DNA of 64,000 bases from NCBI RefSeq assembly GCF_029691405.1, contig NZ_CP121467.1, positions 1-64,000 on the forward strand. The letters run 5' to 3'. Position numbers and translations under genes: made by a program. Origin of the DNA: Streptococcus sp. D7B5. Lineage in GTDB: Bacteria; Bacillota; Bacilli; Lactobacillales; Streptococcaceae. Positions 1 through 9,359 of this stretch are shown here, one piece after another; positions within the stretch are counted from its first letter, which is position 1; every line of letters begins with the position of its first letter. The notes under the pieces are model-generated. The model searched no databases. It saw only the letters and a program-made list of their open reading frames with translations, and was not told the origin of the DNA.

Positions 1-3000
1 TGATGGTCAAGGAACATACACAATTAATAATGAAACTGGTGTTGTGACATTTGTTCCGTTGAAAACATTCACAGGTACAGCAACCCCAGTGACTGTATCA
101 TTAACAGCAACTCTTGGTCAAGATAAAGATGGACAACCTATTACCGCTACAGCGGCAGCAACATATACTCCAACTGTTACACCAGTTACTCCAACAGCAA
201 CTCCTGCAGAATCAACTGGTATCCAAGGCGCTACTCAAACAGGAACGGTAGCATTCAAAGAAGGACACTCTGTTGCTCCAATCAAGCCGAACTCAGCTGT
301 TCTTCTTGATAAGAATGGTACTCCGGTAGCACCTGGAGCTTCAGTAGATGCTTTGGATGAGAATGGTAACAAAGTAGGGGAATATACAATTGACCCAACT
401 TCAAATACTGTAACATTCAGTCCAACCGATAAGACTTACAAAGGTAAAGTCCAACCTGCAACAGTTCAGGCTGAAGATGAGAATGGTACAAAAGTTAAGA
501 CAACTTATACTCCACATATTGTAGGTGTTACTCCAACAGCAGAACCTGCTAAGTCAGTTGATGTCCAAGGAGCAACTCAAGAAAGTACAGTAACATTCAA
601 TGGTGGTACGACTACACTGGATGGTAAACAGGTGACTGTAGATATTGACCCAGCTACTTTCACTCTTTTAGATGAAACTGGAACTCCAGCAACATCTGTT
701 CTAGCTAAAGACCCTAGTGGAAATGTTATTGGTACATATACTCTGAAAACAGTTGGTGGACAAGCCGTTGCAGTCTTTACCCCAACTGATAAGACTTATA
801 GTGGTGAAGTTCAACCTGTGCGTGTACAGGCTAAAGATAAAAATGGTATTTCGGTTGAAACAACTTACACACCATTGATTACGCCAGTTATACCAACAGC
901 AACTCCAGCAACTTCTGAAAATATTCAAGGAGCAACACAAACAGGCACCCCTACATTTGTTCAAGGTGATGCAATTGCACCAATTAAACAGGGTTCAGTA
1001 AAACTTCTTGATAAAGAAGGAAATGAAGTTCCTGCAGGTCAGACAACTCCAGCTTATGCTGAAGATGGGACTACTGAAATTGGTACATTCTCTATTGATC
1101 CAACAACTGGAAAGGTAACCTTTAGTCCAACGGATAAATTGTATTCTGGTAAGGTTACTCCAGCAACTGTGCAAGCAGAAGATGAAAACGGAACTAAAGT
1201 GACGACAACTTACACGCCACAAATTATCCCAGTAAATCCTATTGGAGTTCCTGCGACTTCTGAAGATGTTCAAGGTGCAACTCAAACTGGAAAACCAGAA
1301 TTCCAAGGTGGAACTGCAGTTGTCAATGGAAAAGAAGTTACTGTTGAGATGAATGACACTGTTCCAGCTAAATTGATTGATTCTAAAACTGGAAATGTTG
1401 TGGATTCTATCACTATTCCGGGTGAAGGTACTTATACTGTAGCACCGGACGGAACAGTAACCTTTGTTCCTGAAAAAACCTTTACAGGTCAAGCATCAGG
1501 CGTTGAAGTTTTACGTGAAGACAAGAATGGAACCCCAGTTACAGCAAACTACACTCCAGTTGTTAAGGAAGCAATTCCAACAGCTACTGATGCTGTTACA
1601 GAAGACATTCAAGGTGCAACTCAAAAAGGAGTGCCTACATTCCTAGGTGGTAGGGTTACTGTTAATGGAGTGGAAAAAATTGTTCCTATTGATGAAACCA
1701 AGGGTCTTGAACTTATTGATCCAAAAACAGGAAAACCAACAGATCAACCAATTGTCATTCCAGGCGAAGGAACTTATACTGTAAATAATGGTATGGTAGA
1801 ATTTAAGCCAGAACCACAATTTACTGGAAAAGGAACAGGCGTAGAAGTTCAACGTGTAGATGAGAATGGAACTCCTGTAAAAGCTAAATACACTCCAGTT
1901 GTTAAACCAGCAACTCCAACAAGTTCGGATGTTATTACAACAGATGTTCAGGGTGCAACTCAATCAGGAACACCAACATTTGAAGGTGGAAAAGTCAAAG
2001 TTAATGGTATTGAGAAAACTGTTGAAATTGATGAAGCAGTCAAACCAACGTTTGATGATGGTACAACAGAGAAGACAGTTCCAGGTGAAGGTACATATAC
2101 TATTGATGAAACTGGAAAAGTAACCTTTACTCCCGAGAAGACATTTACAGGTCAAGCAACAGGTGTGACTGTTAAGCGTGTTGATAAGAATGGAACCCCA
2201 ATTACAGCTAAGTATACCCCAGTTGTTATCCCGGTTACACCTACTTCAAAAGATTCTGAATCAGAAGGTCCGAAAGGACAACCTCAATCAGGAACACCAA
2301 CATTTGAAGGCGGAAAAGTAACAATCAATGGTAAAGAAATTCCGGTAGAAATTGATGAAACAGTTAAGCCGACCTTTGACGATGGTACAACAGAGAAGAA
2401 GGTACCAGGTGAGGGTACATATACTATTGATGAAGCTGGAAAAGTTACTTTCACACCAGAGCCAGAATTTGTAGGTCGAGCAACTGGAGTAACAGTTAAA
2501 CGTGTTGATAAGAATGGAACCCCAATTACAGCTAAATACATCCCTACTGTACGTCCGAATACTTCATTTGTTGATACTAAAGGAAATATCCTAGCACCAA
2601 GTGAAGATGGTTCGCAACCTAAGAAAGATATTCCAGGATATAAAATTGTTGAAACTAAGGTTGATGAAAAAGGCAATGTGGTCCACGTTTATGAGAAGGT
2701 TAAGACCAGCCACAAGGATAAGGAAGGGAATGAAATTCCAGGTTATCCAAGCGAAGACGGCGAACAACCTAAGAAAGATATTCCAGGCTACCGCTTCGTA
2801 GAGACTAAGAAACTTCCAAACGGTGACACAGAACATGTCTACGAAAAAGTGAAGACTAGTCACAAGGATAAGGAAGGGAATGAAATTCCAGGTTATCCAA
2901 GCGAAGACGGCGAACAACCTAAGAAAGATATTCCAGGTTACCGCTTCGTAGAGACCAAAAAACTTCCAAACGGCGACACAGAACATGTCTACGAAAAAGT

Positions 3001-4666
3001 GAAGACTAGTCACAAGGATAAAGAAGGGAATGAAATTCCAGGTTATCCAAGCGAAGACGGCGAACAACCTAAGAAAGATATTCCAGGTTACCGCTTCGTA
3101 GAGACCAAAAAACTTCCAAACGGCGACACAGAACATGTCTACGAAAAAGTGAAGACTAGTCACAAGGATAAAGAAGGGAATGACATTCCAGGTTATCCAA
3201 GCGAAGACGGCGAACAACCGAAGAAAGATATCCCAGGTTACCGCTTCGTAGAGACTAAGAAACTTCCAAACGGCGACACAGAGCACGTTTATGAGAAGGT
3301 TAAGACCAGTCACAAGGATAAGGAAGGCAATGAAATTCCAGGTTATCCAACCGAAGACGGCCAACAACCGAAGAAAGATATCCCAGGTTACCGCTTCGTA
3401 GAGACTAAGAAACTTCCAAACGGTGATACAGAACACGTTTATGAGAAGGTTAAGACCAGTCACAAGGATAAGGAAGGCAATGAAATTCCAGGTTATCCAA
3501 CAGAAGACGGCGAACAACAGAAGAAAGAAATTCCAGGTTACCGCTTCGTAGAGACTAAGAAACTTCCAAACGGTGACACAGAACACGTTTATGAGAAGGT
3601 TAAGACCAGTCATAAGGATAAGGAAGGCAATGAAATTCCAGGTTATCCAACAGAAGACGGCGAACAACCGAAGAAAGATATCCCAGGTTACCGCTTCGTA
3701 GAGACTAAGAAACTTCCAAACGGTGACACAGAACATGTTTATGAGAAGGTTAAGACTAGTCATAAGGATAAGGAAGGCAACGAGATTCCAGGCTATCCAA
3801 GCGAAGACGGCGAACAACCTAAGAAAGATATTCCAGGCTACCGCTTCGTAGAGACTAAGAAACTTCCAAATGGAGATACAGAGCACATCTACGAAAAAGT
3901 GAAGACTAGTCACAAGGATAAGGAAGGGAATGAAATTCCAGGCCACCCAAGCGAAGACGGCGAACAACCTAAGAAAGATATTCCAGGCTACCGCTTCGTA
4001 GAGACTAAGAAACTTCCAAACGGCGACACAGAACACGTTTATGAGAAGGTTAAGACTAGTCACAAGGATAAGGAAGGCAACGAGATTCCAGGCTATCCAA
4101 GCGAAGACGGCGAACAACCTAAGAAAGATATTCCAGGTTACCGCTTCGTAGAGACTAAGAAACTTCCAAACGGCGACACAGAACACGTTTATGAGAAGGT
4201 TAAGACTAGTCACAAGGATAAGGAAGGCAACGAGATTCCAGGCTATCCAAGCGAAGACGGCCAACAACCTAAGAAAGATATTCCAGGTTACCGCTTCGTA
4301 GAGACCAAGAAACTTCCAAACGGCGACACAGAACATGTTTATGAGAAGGTTAAGACTAGTCATAAGGATAAGGAAGGCAATGACATTCCAGGCTATCCAA
4401 GCGAAGACGGCGAACAACCTAAGAAAGATATTCCAGGTTACCGCTTCGTAGAGACCAAGAAACTTCCAAACGGCGACACAGAACATGTCTACGAAAAAGT
4501 TGTTACTACCCCTCAACAAAAACCGATTGAGCAATCTCCAGCTACTAAAGCAACCAAAGAATTACCTAATACTGGTACGGAAGATCATTCGGCTTTGGCA
4601 GCTCTAGGAGTACTTGGTTTGATGAGCGGATTTGGACTTGTGTCTCGCAAGAAAAAAGAAGACTAA
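1..4666 (+). CDS. CshA-like LPXTG-anchored repeat adhesin, 3' part (5' end outside window)
   Basis: The reading frame is open from the first bases, so the N-terminus with its signal peptide lies outside the window. The visible part begins inside a module and holds about seven complete modules of roughly 80-100 residues. Their ends read like GTYTI...VTFTP...FTG...VKRVDKNGTPITAKYTP, which resembles CshA-type fibril repeats of oral streptococci. A divergent 50-residue unit and twelve near-identical 50-residue units (KVKTSHKDKEGNEIPGYP start) follow. The C-terminus has a sortase signal: LPNTG, a hydrophobic stretch and a RKKKED tail. Sortase A would link it to peptidoglycan; CshA-family proteins form adhesive fibrils. 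Its ligand cannot be read from sequence. A terminator follows the stop closely. Confidence 0.9.
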   Translation, partial: DGQGTYTINNETGVVTFVPLKTFTGTATPVTVSLTATLGQDKDGQPITATAAATYTPTVTPVTPTATPAESTGIQGATQTGTVAFKEGHSVAPIKPNSAVLLDKNGTPVAPGASVDALDENGNKVGEYTIDPTSNTVTFSPTDKTYKGKVQPATVQAEDENGTKVKTTYTPHIVGVTPTAEPAKSVDVQGATQESTVTFNGGTTTLDGKQVTVDIDPATFTLLDETGTPATSVLAKDPSGNVIGTYTLKTVGGQAVAVFTPTDKTYSGEVQPVRVQAKDKNGISVETTYTPLITPVIPTATPATSENIQGATQTGTPTFVQGDAIAPIKQGSVKLLDKEGNEVPAGQTTPAYAEDGTTEIGTFSIDPTTGKVTFSPTDKLYSGKVTPATVQAEDENGTKVTTTYTPQIIPVNPIGVPATSEDVQGATQTGKPEFQGGTAVVNGKEVTVEMNDTVPAKLIDSKTGNVVDSITIPGEGTYTVAPDGTVTFVPEKTFTGQASGVEVLREDKNGTPVTANYTPVVKEAIPTATDAVTEDIQGATQKGVPTFLGGRVTVNGVEKIVPIDETKGLELIDPKTGKPTDQPIVIPGEGTYTVNNGMVEFKPEPQFTGKGTGVEVQRVDENGTPVKAKYTPVVKPATPTSSDVITTDVQGATQSGTPTFEGGKVKVNGIEKTVEIDEAVKPTFDDGTTEKTVPGEGTYTIDETGKVTFTPEKTFTGQATGVTVKRVDKNGTPITAKYTPVVIPVTPTSKDSESEGPKGQPQSGTPTFEGGKVTINGKEIPVEIDETVKPTFDDGTTEKKVPGEGTYTIDEAGKVTFTPEPEFVGRATGVTVKRVDKNGTPITAKYIPTVRPNTSFVDTKGNILAPSEDGSQPKKDIPGYKIVETKVDEKGNVVHVYEKVKTSHKDKEGNEIPGYPSEDGEQPKKDIPGYRFVETKKLPNGDTEHVYEKVKTSHKDKEGNEIPGYPSEDGEQPKKDIPGYRFVETKKLPNGDTEHVYEKVKTSHKDKEGNEIPGYPSEDGEQPKKDIPGYRFVETKKLPNGDTEHVYEKVKTSHKDKEGNDIPGYPSEDGEQPKKDIPGYRFVETKKLPNGDTEHVYEKVKTSHKDKEGNEIPGYPTEDGQQPKKDIPGYRFVETKKLPNGDTEHVYEKVKTSHKDKEGNEIPGYPTEDGEQQKKEIPGYRFVETKKLPNGDTEHVYEKVKTSHKDKEGNEIPGYPTEDGEQPKKDIPGYRFVETKKLPNGDTEHVYEKVKTSHKDKEGNEIPGYPSEDGEQPKKDIPGYRFVETKKLPNGDTEHIYEKVKTSHKDKEGNEIPGHPSEDGEQPKKDIPGYRFVETKKLPNGDTEHVYEKVKTSHKDKEGNEIPGYPSEDGEQPKKDIPGYRFVETKKLPNGDTEHVYEKVKTSHKDKEGNEIPGYPSEDGQQPKKDIPGYRFVETKKLPNGDTEHVYEKVKTSHKDKEGNDIPGYPSEDGEQPKKDIPGYRFVETKKLPNGDTEHVYEKVVTTPQQKPIEQSPATKATKELPNTGTEDHSALAALGVLGLMSGFGLVSRKKKED
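2701..4500 (+). repeat. Twelve tandem 150-bp coding repeats in the adhesin
   Basis: Twelve in-frame 150-bp units run head to tail without indels, each encoding 50 residues (KTSHKDKEGN, then IPGYPSEDGEQ, then KKDIPGYRFVETKKLP, then NGDTEHVYE). A divergent unit precedes them at about 2551-2700. Differences are mostly synonymous and clustered: copies 5-7 share PTEDG instead of PSEDG, and the unit junctions use two codon versions (tctacgaaaaagtg or tttatgagaaggtt). Copy number probably varies between strains, and assembly here may be unreliable. Confidence 0.95.
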
Positions 4667-4711
4667 CTCTATACTCGAGATTCTAAGTAGTATCCATTAG
4701 TTTCTTAAACA

Positions 4712-4746
4712 AAAAACCAACTAATCATTAGATTAGTTGGTTTTTG
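4712..4746. terminator. Bidirectional terminator between adhesin and DUF2974 gene
   Basis: Inverted repeat aaccaactaatc / gattagttggtt with A's before and T's after. It can serve both converging genes. Confidence 0.9.
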
Positions 4747-4747
4747 T

Positions 4748-5824
4748 CTATTCTCGATTTTTCCAAGCTTGGTAGCGGGTGTCAATCAAGAGTTGGGTTA
4801 ATCGTCCCATGGTTTCTTTTTCTTCGGGAGTGAGGGATTGAGCTTGGACAAAGAGATGGTGAATGTGTTCAATGACCTTGAAGGAAGAAAGATCATTGAT
4901 AGAGGAGATGCCTGCATCAAGAATGATTCCAAAAAAGAGGTCAAAGTAGAGCTGCAGTTCCGTATCAGGAACTGTTTCAACCCATTCCTTGAAGGTAGTA
5001 TCAACTTGCTGGCTGTCACTATTGGTCTCGTCTAGTTGGGCAAAGTGTTTGTCTTCAATCTGCCAACTAAAGGTGTCATGCTGGGCAAGACCGCCTAAGG
5101 CAGTGCTTCGAACGACGATTTTTTTATCCGGAATTTCCAGCATCATCCCGATGATAGAACCTTGTGGGACAAATACTTTTGTTCTTTCCATCATGTTTTG
5201 ATAGCCAGGTGTTTCGGTTAGTTCCTTGTGAAGCCCAGGCGCATCAAAAGTATAGACAGAGATAATGTTTTTCTGCAAGTTTGGATCAAGTTGACTGGCA
5301 GCATAGACAGCTAGATTGCCCCCTTTTGAGTGTCCTGCTAGGACCACCTTTTGGTTAGGATGTTGAGCAAAGAAGTCCTGTAAATACTGGAGGGCATGTT
5401 TTTGAGCTGGAATTTCCTTCATATAGGTCATATGGAAATCTTCTTTCCAACCGATGATACTGTCATCCGTCCCACGAAAAACAAGCAAATAAGTATCGAG
5501 ACTGATACGATAAGTCATAGCCGCAAACTGTTTTTGCAATTCAGGATCGATATCGTTGATAAAGTCTGAGAGCTTGCAATTTTTAAAGCGTTTGTGTTGA
5601 GCGAGCTGATCCAACAACTGGAGACGGTTTTTATTGGTCAACATCGTCGTGTCTCTAGGGATTTGAGGTGCAAGATCTATGAGACGCTGTGGTTCTTGGG
5701 TAACTACATCATCAAAAGCAAGGTAGGTTAATTCGGTCAAGGCAAGAACATCTAACTCGTTCACGGGAAGGTCATAAAAGGAATCGTATGCTACATCATT
5801 CAAGTAATCAAAAATATTGGCCAT
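4748..5824 (-). CDS. DUF2974 (Mbeg1-like) alpha/beta hydrolase
   Basis: A 358-residue cytosolic protein with no signal peptide. It has the nucleophile elbow GHSKGG (Ser about 166) and an upstream FRGTDD motif typical of lipase-like alpha/beta hydrolases. These features and its length match the DUF2974 family, which is common in streptococci and mostly uncharacterised. The substrate is unknown. The start is supported by AAGGAG seven bases before the ATG. It looks monocistronic: the next minus-strand gene upstream is more than 120 bp away, and a bidirectional terminator follows it. Confidence 0.85.
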   Translation of the reverse strand: MANIFDYLNDVAYDSFYDLPVNELDVLALTELTYLAFDDVVTQEPQRLIDLAPQIPRDTTMLTNKNRLQLLDQLAQHKRFKNCKLSDFINDIDPELQKQFAAMTYRISLDTYLLVFRGTDDSIIGWKEDFHMTYMKEIPAQKHALQYLQDFFAQHPNQKVVLAGHSKGGNLAVYAASQLDPNLQKNIISVYTFDAPGLHKELTETPGYQNMMERTKVFVPQGSIIGMMLEIPDKKIVVRSTALGGLAQHDTFSWQIEDKHFAQLDETNSDSQQVDTTFKEWVETVPDTELQLYFDLFFGIILDAGISSINDLSSFKVIEHIHHLFVQAQSLTPEEKETMGRLTQLLIDTRYQAWKNRE

Positions 5825-5951
5825 AAAAGCTCCTTTCTCTATGTTTATCCTACCACATTTACATAGAATTAGCTAGTAGGCTTGTTTAGCCGCTCTACAT
5901 AATGACCTAGTAGTTAGGGTTTGATTCAGATATAGAGAAGACAGATTGCTT

Positions 5952-6728
5952 TTATTTCAACCCCCTAAACGAGCTTGCTTGGATATTTTTGTTATCAATG
6001 CCATTTTCCTTTAAAAAATTCTTCATCTCATTTACATCATCAGGCTGACCTGTGATGAGATAGCTGGCTTGATTGCCGTATTCATCAATAGCACGTTTTA
6101 AAAATTCTTGACTTTGAGAAAGTTCATCGCTAGTTTTATAAGTAAAATTCGGTGTTTTTTGAGCCAGTTCCTTCATCTCATTATCGAAAATAGTAACTCC
6201 TTTGTCAAAATGGTTGAGAATAATTGGTGCTTTACCAGCCCATTCTTTGATAAGGGGGCGTAGAGCAGAAATACCAACATCAGATGCAAAGCAAACTAGT
6301 GGCTGATTCGTATCTTTAACGGTTAAAGAGGAATCAAGCCAACTCATCTCAATCTCACTGCCAGTCGGTAAATGTGTCAAGGTTTCCTTAAAGTGGCTAC
6401 CACTATTATGCGTTAAAATGAGGATTTCATCTTCATCAGGTGTGGAGGCAATGGTTAGCCATCGACTGGTCTGCTCTCCCTTAGCTTCATATTTACTAGC
6501 AGTAGACGAGGTATCAGGGAGTGTAAACTTAGCATAAGCCCCAGCTTTCCAGATTTGCTGACTCGGTTTTGTGATATGAATTAAATATAGATCTCCGCTG
6601 GGGTTTTCGATGGATTTTATCGATAATGTCTGGCTTCGTCCCAGATAAGCGATGACACTCCAAGTTATAATACATAGCGCTCCAAGTGTTGATAGAATGA
6701 TAATAAACATTTTTTTACCTCTTTTCAT
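5952..6728 (-). CDS. Membrane-anchored ferredoxin-NADP reductase-like oxidoreductase
   Basis: A 258-residue protein with one N-terminal membrane segment (about residues 7-28), then a domain resembling the FAD/NAD(P)-binding fold of ferredoxin reductases and ferric-reductase C-terminal halves. RWLTIAS stands where these enzymes have the flavin-binding RxYS/T motif, GSHFKETL follows, and DVGISALRPLI matches the pyridine-nucleotide loop. I infer electron transfer at the membrane; the acceptor is unknown. Start at MKRGKK with AGGAG upstream, although M7 also has a plausible AGAGG site. The gene lies downstream of a TetR gene, and a perfect palindrome overlaps its promoter, so it is probably the repressed target. 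Confidence 0.65.
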   Translation of the reverse strand: MKRGKKMFIIILSTLGALCIITWSVIAYLGRSQTLSIKSIENPSGDLYLIHITKPSQQIWKAGAYAKFTLPDTSSTASKYEAKGEQTSRWLTIASTPDEDEILILTHNSGSHFKETLTHLPTGSEIEMSWLDSSLTVKDTNQPLVCFASDVGISALRPLIKEWAGKAPIILNHFDKGVTIFDNEMKELAQKTPNFTYKTSDELSQSQEFLKRAIDEYGNQASYLITGQPDDVNEMKNFLKENGIDNKNIQASSFRGLK

Positions 6729-6754
6729 TTTTTATGACTCCTGTTCTTAATTTT

Positions 6755-6783
6755 ATGAATGAATTATAAAATAATTCATTCAT
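6755..6783 (-). promoter_or_regulatory. Perfect palindromic operator overlapping reductase promoter
   Basis: A 29-bp palindrome with 13-bp perfect arms starting ATGAATGAA and a 3-nt centre. On the minus strand a TATAAT -10 lies inside it (6763-6768), with TTGAAA 19 bp upstream (6788-6793). It shares half-sites with the palindrome before tetR. Confidence 0.8.
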
Positions 6784-6813
6784 ATCTTTTCAAAAAATAA
6801 AGAAATCCATTCT

Positions 6814-7377
6814 TTATTTTAGAACTCCTTTAATGAAGTTGGTTGCAAGTATTTCAACAGTTTTGCCAATATCTGGAAAATCTTTTTCCGTGATATGCAT
6901 ATCCATATAGTAAAAAAGATTATAAACCTGTAAAATATCTTGAATCTTTTCTGGCGAGTACCCTTCAGCCTGCATACGATTTGTAAAAGTTTTAACTAGA
7001 AACTGATGAAAAGGATTTGCGACTTTGCCTTCTTCCGAGGAATAGTAGCTGTGCAACTCATCTGCGATGGCAGGATTGTACCATTCTGCAAGGATTTTAT
7101 TGGAAGAAACGAGAGTTCTGGACTGAGCAAATAGTTGACCAATGAGGTCGATCATGTCAATTTCCCAATCCAGTTCTTCGATCATAGCTTGGCGAACACG
7201 GTTGTTTTCATCTATATAGATGTCTAGAAAAATAGCTTCTTTACTCTCATAATAGTTATAAAAAGAACCAACTGCAACACCAGCTTGCCTAGCAATTTCT
7301 GAAATTCCTGTTGCCTTGTAACCTTTTTTCGAAAAAACTTCATAGGCTGCTGTCTTTAAAGATTGTTTTTTGTCCAA
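6814..7377 (-). CDS. TetR/AcrR family transcriptional regulator
   Basis: A 187-residue protein with a classic TetR N-terminus: GYKATGISEIARQAGVAVGS forms the helix-turn-helix around residues 19-38, followed by FYNYYESKEAIF. The C-terminal ligand-binding half has no recognisable specificity. The start codon is TTG, supported by AAGGAGG about ten bases upstream; no in-frame ATG fits better. Its promoter (TTGACA, 17 bp, TAGAAT on the minus strand) is followed at once by a palindrome sharing half-sites with the one before the downstream reductase gene. This implies autorepression and control of that gene, released by an unknown ligand or stress. Confidence 0.9.
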   Translation of the reverse strand: MDKKQSLKTAAYEVFSKKGYKATGISEIARQAGVAVGSFYNYYESKEAIFLDIYIDENNRVRQAMIEELDWEIDMIDLIGQLFAQSRTLVSSNKILAEWYNPAIADELHSYYSSEEGKVANPFHQFLVKTFTNRMQAEGYSPEKIQDILQVYNLFYYMDMHITEKDFPDIGKTVEILATNFIKGVLK

Positions 7378-7401
7378 TATGATTTAACCTCCTTAGTTTT
7401 C

Positions 7402-7431
7402 ATGAATGAATAACTTTGTTCGTTCATTCAT
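7402..7431 (-). promoter_or_regulatory. TetR autoregulatory operator
   Basis: Half-sites ATGAATGAA and TTCATTCAT separated by 12 bp, against 11 bp in the operator before the reductase gene. It lies at the predicted transcription start of tetR. Confidence 0.75.
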
Positions 7432-7460
7432 ATTCTAACAAATCATGGCTAGCTTGTCAA
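7432..7460 (-). promoter_or_regulatory. tetR promoter
   Basis: On the minus strand, -35 TTGACA (7455-7460) and -10 TAGAAT (7432-7437) with 17-bp spacing. Confidence 0.8.
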
Positions 7461-7705
7461 TAAGAAGGCTAGATCTATTAAATAAGTTAAAGAAACGCTA
7501 ACTAAATGAGCACAAAAAGGAAAATATAGGATAAGGCTGGAACTATAATTAAAAATAAGGTATGATATCAGTGGGAATATTCTCTATTTAGCATCTGTTT
7601 TCTGATCTGGATTTGGGAAATAGGCTTCTAAACAGTATGAGATACTGATCCGTAAATCTGATATGAAGGGTTTTGATACTTTGAGAAATAACAAAGGAGG
7701 AGCGC
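7461..7705 (+). other. Upstream region and leader of the two-component operon
   Basis: A candidate -10 TATGAT lies at 7561-7566 with no good -35, which would give a leader of about 140 nt ending in AAAGGAGGAG before the response regulator. The leader contains a small hairpin (AGTAT/ATACT). I see no gene here. Confidence 0.4.
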
Positions 7706-8383
7706 ATGCACAAGATTTTACTAGTAGAAGATGACCAAGTTATTCGGCAACAAGTTGGGAAATTACTCTCTGAGTGGGGTTTTGAGGTCGTTTTGGTAGA
7801 GGACTTTATGGAAGTCTTGAGCCTTTTTGTTCAGTCAGAACCTCATTTGGTCCTCATGGATATTGGTCTGCCTCTTTTTAATGGTTACCACTGGTGTCAG
7901 GAGATTCGCAAGATTTCCAAGGTACCCATCATGTTTCTGTCTTCGAGAGACCAGGCGATGGATATTGTCATGGCGATCAATATGGGAGCAGATGACTTTG
8001 TGACCAAGCCTTTTGACCAGCAGGTCCTCCTTGCCAAGGTTCAGGGCTTGTTGCGCCGTTCCTATGAGTTTGGGCGGGATGAAAGTCTGCTGGAGTATGC
8101 GGGTGTGATTCTTAATACCAAGTCTATGGACCTGCACTATCAGGGGGAAGTCCTGAGCTTAACCAAGAATGAATTTCAGATTTTACGAGTCTTGTTTGAA
8201 CATGCGGGTAATATCGTGGCGCGTGATGACCTGATGCGGGAACTCTGGAATAGCGACTTTTTCATCGACGACAATACCCTGTCTGTCAACGTTGCTCGTT
8301 TGCGCAAAAAGTTGGAGGAGCAAGGCTTAGTAGGCTTTATTGAAACCAAGAAAGGGATAGGATACGGACTGAAACATGCTTGA
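7706..8383 (+). CDS. OmpR-family response regulator (BceR/TCS01-like)
   Basis: A 225-residue regulator with an N-terminal receiver (acidic pair ED at residues 8-9, phosphoacceptor Asp about 52 in LMDIGLP, Lys in TKPF) and a C-terminal winged-helix DNA-binding domain (DDNTLSVNVARLRKKL). It pairs with the overlapping histidine kinase gene. Family and context near thrS match the pneumococcal rr01/hk01 pair. BceR-like regulators usually control an ABC exporter for cell-envelope antibiotics, but only a fragment of such a transporter is visible behind the kinase here. Confidence 0.9.
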   Translation: MHKILLVEDDQVIRQQVGKLLSEWGFEVVLVEDFMEVLSLFVQSEPHLVLMDIGLPLFNGYHWCQEIRKISKVPIMFLSSRDQAMDIVMAINMGADDFVTKPFDQQVLLAKVQGLLRRSYEFGRDESLLEYAGVILNTKSMDLHYQGEVLSLTKNEFQILRVLFEHAGNIVARDDLMRELWNSDFFIDDNTLSVNVARLRKKLEEQGLVGFIETKKGIGYGLKHA

Positions 8384-9350
8384 TTGGAAATCATTTCTTC
8401 TAGCCTATCTGCGTTCTCGCAGTCGCGTTTTTACCTATATTTTTTCATTAGGCTTTCTCGTCCTTCTCTTTCAGTTTTTATTTGCTAGTCTAGGAACTTA
8501 TTTTCTTTATTTCTTTCTGCTCAGTAGTTTTTTGACCTTCTTATTTTTGGCTTGGGATATATTTGCAGAAGCTCAGGTTTACCGACAGGAAGTACTCTAT
8601 GCTGAGAGAGACCCAAAGTCTCCTCTGGAATGTGCGCTAGCAGAAAAACTCGAAGAGCGTGAGTCTGAATTGTATCAAAAGAAGTCGGAAGCGCAGAGCA
8701 AGCTGACGGATTTGCTTGATTACTACACCTTATGGGTTCACCAGATCAAGACGCCCATTGCGGCTAGTCGCCTTTTAGTAGCAGAAGTCTCTGATCGGGA
8801 GGTCAAGCAGCAACTGGAACAGGAAATCTTTAAGATTGACTCCTATACCAATCTGGTGTTGCAGTATCTTCGTTTGGAGAGCTTCCACGATGACTTGGTA
8901 TTTGAAAAGGTTCAAGTGGAGGATCTGGTGAAGGAAGTAGTTCGCAAGTATGCTCTTTTCTTTATCCAAAAAGGACTGGCGCTCAATCTACATGACCTTG
9001 ACAAAATCATCGTGACCGATAAGAAGTGGTTGTTGGTCGTCATTGAACAAATCCTTTCAAATAGCCTTAAATACACCAAAGATGGTGGGCTAGAGATTTA
9101 TATGGAAGGTCAGGAGCTCTGTATCAAGGATACGGGAATCGGGATAAAAAACAGCGATGTGCTCCGAGTCTTTGAACGTGGCTTTTCAGGCTACAATGGG
9201 CGTTTGACCCAGCAGTCATCTGGACTTGGTCTCTATCTATCTAAGAAAATTTCTGAGGAACTGGGCCACCAGATTCGTATCGAGTCTGAGGTTGGGATAG
9301 GAACAACCGTTCGCATCAAATTTTCCAATAGGAATCTGATAATTGAGTGA
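8376..9350 (+). CDS. BceS-type intramembrane-sensing histidine kinase
   Basis: A 324-residue sensor kinase with two closely spaced membrane helices (about residues 18-60) and almost no extracellular loop, as in BceS-like intramembrane-sensing kinases. Phosphoacceptor His is about 122 in HQIKTPIAA. The C-terminal ATPase domain has the N box (EQILSNSLKYT), G1 (DTGIGI) and G2 (SSGLGLYLSKKI). It overlaps the response regulator gene by 8 bp, indicating translational coupling. BceS kinases normally need a partner BceAB transporter to sense their ligand. If no transporter exists elsewhere, its signal is unclear. Confidence 0.9.
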   Translation: MLDWKSFLLAYLRSRSRVFTYIFSLGFLVLLFQFLFASLGTYFLYFFLLSSFLTFLFLAWDIFAEAQVYRQEVLYAERDPKSPLECALAEKLEERESELYQKKSEAQSKLTDLLDYYTLWVHQIKTPIAASRLLVAEVSDREVKQQLEQEIFKIDSYTNLVLQYLRLESFHDDLVFEKVQVEDLVKEVVRKYALFFIQKGLALNLHDLDKIIVTDKKWLLVVIEQILSNSLKYTKDGGLEIYMEGQELCIKDTGIGIKNSDVLRVFERGFSGYNGRLTQQSSGLGLYLSKKISEELGHQIRIESEVGIGTTVRIKFSNRNLIIE

Positions 9351-9359
9351 GCATAGTTG

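Noticed and set aside
2591..4534. A 647-codon minus-strand open frame opposite the adhesin repeats
   Set aside because: The repeat unit is 150 bp, a multiple of three, so any frame free of stops in one unit stays open in all. The protein is a low-information repeat with no start signals.
5825..5951. Small gene between the reductase and DUF2974 genes
   Set aside because: No frame with a start and ribosome site is present.
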